Of a DNA stretch of 64,000 nucleotides, positions 57,375 through 64,000 are shown piece after piece; position 1 is the stretch's first letter, and each line of letters begins with the position of its first letter. The translations under genes and the position numbers were made by a program. Below the pieces are notes generated by a model that searched no databases, was not told the origin of the DNA, and was given only the letters and a program-made list of their open reading frames with translations. This DNA is from Dipteris shenzhenensis (Eukaryota; Polypodiophyta; Polypodiopsida; Gleicheniales). The stretch is taken from the NCBI GenBank assembly GCA_047967505.1, contig CM106539.1; one strand, given 5' to 3'.

Positions 57375-59291
57375 ATGTGCATAGACTATCGTGCAGTGAA
57401 CAAAATCACAGTGAAGAACAGATATCCAATCCCTAGGATTGATGATCTTTTGGACAAATTGAAAGGGGCCAAGGTCTTCAGTAAGATAGATCTCAAATCC
57501 GGCTATCATCAAGTTTGTATGGTAGAAGAGGATATATACAAGACTGCTTTTAGAACTCAAACGGGACATTATGAGTTCTTAGTTATGCATTTTGGGCTAA
57601 CTAATGCTCCAGCTACTTTTACTGGAATGATGAACCGAATCTTTCTTAAACACCAAGATTGTGTGGTAGTATTTTTCGATGATATTCTGGTGTTTAGCAA
57701 AGATGTTGAGGGGCATAAAGAACATATGAAGCTAGTCTTTTCACTCTTGAAAGAAAATCAATTGTACATAAACCCTGAAAAAAGCAGTTTCTTCCAAGAT
57801 CAGATAGAGTATTTGGGTCACATTGTATCCGTTGATGGGATTCGAGTAGATCCAAAGAAGATTGAGTGCATGGTCACATGGCCTAAACCCCGAGATATAC
57901 ATGAATTGAGATCATTTTTGGGATTGTGTAGCCTTTACAGAAAGTTTGTCAAGAATTTCGCATACATTGCACATCCATTGACAGACCTTCTTAGAAAAGC
58001 TAAGCATTTCTTATGGACTGAGCGTCAAGATAAATCTTTTACAGCTTTGAAAGAAGCTCTCACACAAGCTCCTGTGTTGCAATTACCCGATTTCTCTAGA
58101 CCATTCTTTGTAGTTGTAACTGATGCTAGTGGATATGGAATTGGAGCCGTACTTATGCAAGATGGACATCCAATAGCATATGAGAGCCGAAAACTAAAAC
58201 CAGTAGAATGCAATTATAGCACATATGATAAAGAGTTAACTACTATTGTTCATGCCTTACGAATGTGGAAACATTATTTGATGGGATCTGAGTTTCTTAT
58301 CAAAACTGATCAGCAAAGTATCAAGCATTTGTTAACTCAGCCACTTATATCCGATAGGCACATCAAGTGGGCATCATTTATACAGAGTTTTCAGCCCATG
58401 ATTCAGTATCAACCTGGAAAAGAGAATGTAGTTGCTGATGCTCTTAGCAGAAAGCCAAGTATTAATCGCATCACTGCTATAGAGACTCAACCTTTTGAAG
58501 GTATGAAGAATTCTTATCAAGGGGATCCGGACTTTTTCGATACATGGAACAAATTAGAAAATAACAATTGGAATCCTATGTTGGATTATTCCTGCAATGA
58601 TGGATACCTCTTCTATCAAAAGAAATTATGCATCACTCGACCCTTTAGACAAATTGTAATGGAGGAAATGCACCAACCACCATATATGGGACATAGGGGA
58701 GTGACTGCCACTTTACAAGTGATAGCAAGAGAATTCCATTGGCCTACTATAAGAAAAGATGTGGCTAAGTTTGTAGCAGAATGCATCACTTGTCAGAAGA
58801 TCAAGAGTTACAAAGGAAAGACCCCAGGATTGCTTATGCCTTTGTCTATTCCTACGCAACCTTGGGAACAAATATCGATGGATTTCATAACAGGTTTTCC
58901 TACTAAAGCGAATCAAAATGATATGATTTGGACGATAATAGATCGCTTTAGTAAGCAAGCTTATTTCATCCCATGCAAGAAGACTTTAACAGCTCAGCAA
59001 GCTGCACATTTATTCATCAAGCATATCTTTGTTCATCATGGCTTGCTAAAGATTATAGTGTCTGATCGAGATTCAAAGTTTTGCAGTAACTTTTTGGTGA
59101 TTCAGAAAATCAATGATCTAGCTTATAGGCTTGAATCACCTAATAATTGGAAAATACATAATGCTTTCCATATCAGCCTCTTAAAGCCCTTCAAAGGACC
59201 TTTACTTTTTCATCTCGTCTATGAAGAGGCTCCAATGATTGTTGATGAAGAAGAAATTCTAGAACCCGAATGCATTATTGATCATCAATAG
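57375..59291 (+). pseudogene. Gypsy-4 RT, RNase H and deleted integrase (638 codons open)
   Basis: RT: CIDYRAVNKITVKNRYPIPR, KIDLKSGYHQV, FGLTNAPATF, catalytic VVFFDDILVFSKD (about 57667-57705), LGHIVSVDGIRVDPKK, SFLGLCSLYRKFVKNFAYIA. RNase H: TDASGYGIGAVLMQDG, ESRKLKPVECNYSTYDKEL, DQQSIKHLLTQPL, ADALSRK. Integrase: zinc region HRGVTATLQV...CITCQKIK, core SMDFITGFP and SDRDSKF (two catalytic Asp). It then jumps at about 59092 in frame to the C-terminal LAYRLESP..NAFHISLLKPF, losing the catalytic Glu. Although open, it has no intact upstream gag-protease. Confidence 0.92.
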
Positions 59292-59462
59292 ACCTCGACC
59301 CGAAAAGGAAATGTCTATACTAAATACTTGCTCAAATTTAAGAACCATCCAAGAGAAGATGCTCAGTGGATGCCTGAGTGGTTCTTTCGAACTTTTTCAG
59401 ACCTCCTTAGTTCCTATAATCAAACACGCAACTGAGGTCAGTTGCAATCCAAGCAAGAGGGA

Positions 59463-60186
59463 TGTTACGGAAATTATATTTATGATATATCTTGCTTTGG
59501 ACATTATTATTTTTAGTCGAGTGTGACTCTGGCAAAGTACTCCATAGGAGCGCACCGGACGCGACGGGGGTCCTAGTGGATACTTTGTGTGGTTAGTTGG
59601 GGACGCCTGACTAGCTTGTCTTTTGCCATGCTAGATGATTGGTATTGTGGGTGATTCCATGTTAATATTGATGTCGCTAGTGTTATTGGTATTGTGCTTG
59701 ATTATTGTGCTTTGAGCGCGGTTATGTTGGGATCGGTTGATTCGGTGATTCATTCAATCGATTGTGAGTAACTAATGTAATTGGCGGCTTGAGTACAGGT
59801 GATGGAACTCATAGCGAGGATTGGAGTTAGTGCGAGGGTACCGATCGAGGTGTCGCACAGTGCATTATATATGGCCATGGGCCAATTTTGTATTTGTTTA
59901 ATTATTGCAAGTTTGAGCAATATATTTTGTTGAGGACATAAACCATTTTGGGCCTAAGATGGCTATGTAAAGCAATTCCCTTATTTTTGGATGAGAGGGA
60001 TAATTTTGGCTCCTTGGTGCTTTTATGAAAAATCATAAATACTCTAGATGAGGAAGCGTGAGCCACTCATCTAGGGGGGGGGAGATTGTACCCATTTTGC
60101 TGTCGTTTTCATGGTGTGCTTGTGTTTCCTTTCTCCAATTGAATTAAGTGGTGAAATTGTGTGAAGAATATTACCTTCTGGTTTCA
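59463..60186 (+). repeat. Gypsy-4 3' LTR
   Basis: 724 bp partner of 53633-54355, followed by GAAGA. Confidence 0.95.
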
Positions 60187-60191
60187 GAAGA

Positions 60192-60795
60192 TGCACTTAG
60201 TCGGTCTCATATGCCACTTGGCCCCGTCAATGGGCTAGTAGAGATTTGATTCTACTTCCAAAGGCCAATTGAGGTTACACCACGTGTCAGCTCGTTGAGT
60301 GATGGTCCAACTAACTGAACGGGTGATGCATCCTCCTCGGCCTTAGTGGTGCACATGTGCTGCCTCCGTCGACTACTGACTATTATGCGCGATCATCGCA
60401 TATTTGTTGTGGTGTTCATGTCCTCCGTGCGGCCAATTACCATTGGTTGCCATGGATTCACTGCCAGTTTGTTGGATGATGTCTCATTTTGTTATGCTGC
60501 CATGCCAGCTAACCTGGCCATTGCGCTATGTATGGCTACTTTGTCTGTCCCTGAACTAGGCAACCACCATCTTAGCCTTTGGTTGCTGACCGTGCCTTGT
60601 GTCTGCCACACGGGTTGCCACCTTGGAGCTACGCATGCCTCCAAGATGGATGCGTGTCCTAACATGGAACACCAACTACTCATATGCCTTTGGTTTTTAA
60701 TCACCATAACGAGACTGCTCTTCGGTTCAGTCACGAACCTTTGACATGTGCTCCATGTGATTTGGGGTTGGGCTGGATCCCTTTAAGGCTTAACG
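60192..60795. repeat. Repeat shared with the Gypsy-2 LTR region
   Basis: Non-coding. 60205-60310 matches 18465-18560, and 60310-60795 matches 26782-27325, in the same order. It is therefore an uninterrupted copy, at this point, of the repeat that Copia-B split. The match ends at CCCTTTAAGGCTT. This leaves it about 460 bp upstream of the PPR start codon. Confidence 0.6.
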
Positions 60796-61255
60796 GGATC
60801 CTATCCGGTTAGGGATAAGCATAAGGAAGGTTCCATTTAAAATTTGACCGAGCACCCCAAAAGTGCAATTCTGGTCGAAGGGGCGAGAAAAAGGAAGGAA
60901 AATCTGCTGACCAACACCTGTGTCACACATACGTGACACTACATTGTCAAAAACCAAGCAACCAAGGCCAAAACATAGGCCAAGAAAAACCGAGGAAGAA
61001 TTTCCCCTTCCATTCGACATAAGTCAATCCTTATGTTACTCTGGAAATTGTAGTCGAAGTCTGAGTACCACATCTGGCAAGATACGAGAAACTCATTTTG
61101 GTTACAAGAGTAAAAATGAGCGTTTGGATGACTCATGGTCGTGGAATTCGTTGCTAAAAGTGAGCAAGCAGTTAAATCATGATGATTTTCGGCATATTTG
61201 CGTCGTGTTGTCATGTAGTAAATCGTGCATTTATTCCTGCACGAAATTGCGAAGG
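60796..61255 (+). promoter_or_regulatory. 5' region of the PPR gene
   Basis: No TATA box or clear initiator recognised. The frame of the PPR gene is open upstream of its first ATG back to a TGA at 60908-60910, with no in-frame ATG between. That leaves either an untranslated leader or an N-terminal coding segment entered by splicing or a non-AUG start. Confidence 0.5.
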
Positions 61256-64000
61256 ATGGTAGCTAGGCCTTCGTGTGAGGGAAAGGGAGACAATGTGAGA
61301 ATCGCCAAGCTCTATAGCAGTGCCGTTCTGACGATTTCTCACCAGCAATTTAAGGACAGCACTGCTATAGAGCTTGCTGATTCTCCTCACATGTATGCTG
61401 AGCTTGCGAGGCGAACTGGGTTCACTATAGATCAGGATCGCATGCATACGCCCCAGATGGTTGTAACGAAGGACTCTCTTTATCGTCTTCTGCAAGAATG
61501 CCTTAAAACAAAAGATCTGGCAGCTTGTAGGCGAGTGCATTCGCTTATGGTCAGCAATGGGCTCCAGTCAGCTACTGCTTTATGTGACCATTTGATCCGC
61601 CTGTTTGCCATATGCGGAAGCTTGTGGGATGCAAAAGTCGTATTTCACAACGTTGCAAAACCCAGTGTTCATACTTGGCATGCAATCATTTCAGCCCATG
61701 CAATGCTTGGAGAAAATGACAAGGCCCTTCGATTGTACTATCAAATGCACGGGGACGGTACAAACCCGTGCAAATTTATTTTCTCATGCATTTTGAAAGT
61801 TTGTTGTAGCATGGAAGCCTTAGACCAGGGCAAGCTGGTTCATGGACATGTCATCATGAGTGGATTTGACACAGACATTGTTGTTGGAAGTGCTATGGTG
61901 AACATGTATTCGAAATGCTGGAGTTTGGAAGAGGCACGCATAGTCTTTGACAGACTGCTGAATCGAGATGTGGTATCGTGGAATGCTATTATTACAGGCC
62001 ACACCCAGCATGGCGCGAGTCTTCCTGCTCTTGAGCTGTATGAAAGAATGCAACAAGAGGGTGTAAAGCCAAGCATGGTCACATTTTTGTGCGTTCTGAA
62101 AGCTTGTGGCAGCATAGGAGCTATAGGGCAAGGTAGGCTGATACACGACCAGATCATTAGAAGTGCACTCGAATCAGATGTGGTCATTGGGAGCACAGTA
62201 GTGGACATGTATGCAAAATGTGGGAGCTTGGAGGAGGCACACAAAGTTTTTGCTGAGTTGCCCAAGTCAAATCTGGTGTCATGGAATGCCCTGCTTGCAG
62301 GCTATGCACAGCATGGGCACAGTATTACTGCTCTAGATCTTTTTGAGAAAATGCAACAGAAGGGCATCAAGCCGGACGGGGTCACTTACTCATCAAGTTT
62401 GAAAGCATGTGCCAGTATTGGAGCCATACAGCAAGGCAGGCTATTGCATGACCAGATTATCAGGAGTGGACTGGTTGTGGATTTGATAATTGGAAATACC
62501 CTTATTGACATGTATGCAAAGTGGGGAACCCTAGAAGAGGCACACACACTGTTTCAGAATCTGTCTATTAGAGATTCAGTCTCATGGGGTGCAATGATAG
62601 CAGGATATGTCCAGCATGGGCAGAACTGTTTTGCTCTGAAGTTTTTTGTCAGGATGCAACTGGACGGCATCAAGCCAGGTAAAGTCACACTTTTATTCAT
62701 CATTAAAGCATGTGGCTGCATTGGAGCTCTAACTCATGGCAGACTGGTCTATGACCGGATCATGAGAAGTGGACTAGGCTCAGATGAGATTGTTGGGAGC
62801 ACTCTCATTGCAATGTATGCAAAATGTGGAAGCCTTGAGGAGGCAAGCAAAATTTTTGACAAATTGCCAAGGAAAAATGCAACATTGTGGGGTGCAATGA
62901 TTACAGCGTATGCTGAGCAGGGGCAAGGTCCTTGTGCTTTCAGTATTTTTGAGAAAATGCAACAACAGGGCATACAGCCAAACAGAGCAATATTTTTGTG
63001 TGTTCTGAAAGCATGTGGTACCCTGGAAGCCATATGGCAAGGCAGGCTTATACATGAGCGGATAATTAGAAATGAACTTCTATCAGATGTTATGATTGGG
63101 TCAACCCTAATTGACATGTACACAAACTGTGGGAGCCTCGAGGAGGCACGCAGGGTGTTCGACAAGTTGCAAAATCGAAATGTGGTGTCCTTCAATGTGA
63201 TGATTGCAGGATATGTTCAGCAGGAGGATGGTGGGCTTTTTGCTTTTGAACTTTTTGAGGAAATGCTAGAGAAAGGCATGAAGCCTGACAAAGTTACATT
63301 TTTGTATATATTGAAAGCATGTGGCAGCATAGGAGCCCTAGGGCGGGGCAAGGTTATACATGAACAGATCATTAGAAGTGGACTAGCATTGGATGTGACA
63401 ATCGGGACTGCACTTGTTGACATGCATATCAAATGTGGCGGCCTGACTGAGGCACACAGAATATTTGATGAGTTACCGTATCAGAATTTAGTATGTTGGA
63501 ATGCATTGATCGCAGGATATGCCCAACATGGAAGCTGTTGGCAAGTTGAGCAATGTCTTGAGGAAATGCAATCACGAGGTGTGAAGCCAGATGGTAGGAC
63601 TTATACTAGTATCCTTGCGTCTTGTAGTCATGCCGGCCAAATAGACAAAGGTTGTCAGTATTTCAAATCCATGAGGGAAGACCATGGCATAACTCCAAGC
63701 ATTGAACACTTCAATTGCATGGTGGACCTTATTGGCCGTGCAGGATACTTGAATGTGGCAGAAGGGCTCCTTCGAACCATGCCAATATCTCCTGACATTC
63801 TGATGTGGAAATCTTTGCTCACTGCCTGCAGGATGTATGGCAACATGGAACTAGGAAGACAATGCTTCAATGAAGCTTTTCTACTGAATCCTTGCGTTGC
63901 CAGTGGGTATGTGCTAATGTCGAATATCTGTGCTGATGCCCATGCCTGGGAGGATGCTGACAGGATAAAAGAGCTGAGAGGATTTTCTGGTGCATGGAAA
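61256..64000 (+). CDS. PLS-class PPR protein, partial (runs off the window)
   Basis: 915 codons without a stop, open at the window end. It is a tandem-repeat protein of the PLS subclass. After a non-repetitive N-terminus (residues 1-75) and divergent first repeats come about six P-L-S triplets of 101 residues, seen from recurring SWNA(L/I)IxGYxQHG, LKACGSIGA and DMYAKCGSLEEA (for example residues 239, 340, 441). From about residue 840 an E-type domain begins (MWKSLLTACRMYGNMELGRQ, YVLMSNICADAHAWEDADRI). The cut end GAWK is just before where E+ and possibly DYW domains would follow. Such proteins bind organellar RNA and usually specify C-to-U editing sites. ATG 61256 is the first in frame. Targeting to plastid or mitochondrion is not evident from the N-terminus. 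Confidence 0.93.
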   Translation, partial: MVARPSCEGKGDNVRIAKLYSSAVLTISHQQFKDSTAIELADSPHMYAELARRTGFTIDQDRMHTPQMVVTKDSLYRLLQECLKTKDLAACRRVHSLMVSNGLQSATALCDHLIRLFAICGSLWDAKVVFHNVAKPSVHTWHAIISAHAMLGENDKALRLYYQMHGDGTNPCKFIFSCILKVCCSMEALDQGKLVHGHVIMSGFDTDIVVGSAMVNMYSKCWSLEEARIVFDRLLNRDVVSWNAIITGHTQHGASLPALELYERMQQEGVKPSMVTFLCVLKACGSIGAIGQGRLIHDQIIRSALESDVVIGSTVVDMYAKCGSLEEAHKVFAELPKSNLVSWNALLAGYAQHGHSITALDLFEKMQQKGIKPDGVTYSSSLKACASIGAIQQGRLLHDQIIRSGLVVDLIIGNTLIDMYAKWGTLEEAHTLFQNLSIRDSVSWGAMIAGYVQHGQNCFALKFFVRMQLDGIKPGKVTLLFIIKACGCIGALTHGRLVYDRIMRSGLGSDEIVGSTLIAMYAKCGSLEEASKIFDKLPRKNATLWGAMITAYAEQGQGPCAFSIFEKMQQQGIQPNRAIFLCVLKACGTLEAIWQGRLIHERIIRNELLSDVMIGSTLIDMYTNCGSLEEARRVFDKLQNRNVVSFNVMIAGYVQQEDGGLFAFELFEEMLEKGMKPDKVTFLYILKACGSIGALGRGKVIHEQIIRSGLALDVTIGTALVDMHIKCGGLTEAHRIFDELPYQNLVCWNALIAGYAQHGSCWQVEQCLEEMQSRGVKPDGRTYTSILASCSHAGQIDKGCQYFKSMREDHGITPSIEHFNCMVDLIGRAGYLNVAEGLLRTMPISPDILMWKSLLTACRMYGNMELGRQCFNEAFLLNPCVASGYVLMSNICADAHAWEDADRIKELRGFSGAWK
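61296..61386 (+). repeat. Hairpin-forming inverted repeat in the PPR N-terminus
   Basis: Arms CAAGCTCTATAGCAGTGC (61306-61323) and its perfect complement at 61359-61376 give an 18-bp stem with a 35-base loop. Pairing extends outward imperfectly through GAGAATC (61297-61303) and GATTCTC near 61379-61385. Confidence 0.9.

Larger units (their letters stand above)
53633..60186 (+). mobile_element. Gypsy-4, Ty3/gypsy element with integrase deletion
   Basis: 6554-bp plus-strand element. LTRs are 53633-54355 and 59463-60186, and GAAGA flanks lie at 53627-53631 and 60187-60191 (with one extra C at 53632). The primer-binding site TGGTATCAGAGC is at 54357 and the polypurine tract GCAAGAGGGA before 59463. 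Gag, protease, RT, RNase H and integrase are in Ty3/gypsy order. Frameshifts, stops and an in-frame integrase deletion make it non-functional. Confidence 0.95.

Noticed and set aside
57375-59291. Gypsy-4 RT frame as a domesticated host gene
   Set aside because: It sits between matching LTRs with a target-site duplication and recent lesions upstream, so it is a transposon copy and not a domesticated gene.
61840-63432. Minus-strand open frames of 90-150 codons over the PPR gene
   Set aside because: They are antisense shadows of the repeated PPR units and repeat with the same period.

Overview
This window looks like repeat-rich plant nuclear DNA. It is mostly LTR retrotransposons inserted into one another, with one apparent host gene at the right edge. 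That gene (61256 to the window end) is an intronless, PLS-class pentatricopeptide-repeat (PPR) protein of the organellar RNA-editing-factor type. Its nearly uniform repeat triplets of about 101 residues, with phrases such as LKACGSIGA and DMYAKCGSLEEA, resemble the large PPR families of ferns. My best guess is therefore a homosporous fern or another seed-free vascular plant; this is inference, and no sequence here fixes the species. I found no bacterial-type operons, rRNA, tRNA or CRISPR.

Layout (element names are working labels). 1-11300: Gypsy-1 (minus strand), whose gag is split by Copia-A (4658-10125, minus). 11300-13020: low-complexity DNA, including a C-rich pyrimidine tract and a degenerate TTAGGTTAG-like array. 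13020-15500: gag and protease remnant of Gypsy-5 (plus). 15500-18571: Gypsy-2 (minus), whose LTR-like right part is split by Copia-B (18572-26776, plus). Copia-B is itself split by Gag-H (23274-25901), a gag-only element with identical LTRs. 27330-28740: Gypsy-3 gag remnant (minus). 28742-46700: Copia-D (plus), interrupted by Copia-F (30130-35194, minus), by a second gag-only element Gag-I (35509-38487) and by Copia-E (40909-46343, minus). 46701-60830: older flank carrying Copia-C (47555-53130, plus) and Gypsy-4 (53633-60186, plus). 60831-64000: PPR gene region.

Seven insertions have recognisable 5-bp target-site duplications: AACCC, GGTTT/AGTTT, TGGAC, AAGGC, AGATG, CTCTA and GAAGA. For six of these seven the host reading frame or repeat can be seen to resume on the far side. 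Six of the seven full copia and Ty3 insertions carry a tRNA-iMet-type primer-binding site (TGGTATCAGAGC-like) with a polypurine tract. Nearly all pol genes are dead through stops (often TAG or TAA where a related copy has CAG or CAA), frameshifts or deletions. The exception is Gag-H: it has a full gag ORF with two intact zinc knuckles and 289/289 identical LTRs, so it looks recently mobile, presumably using enzymes from another copia element. Gag-I has the same layout but an unrelated LTR and an older age. Two gag-only families in one 64-kb window is the most notable biology here.
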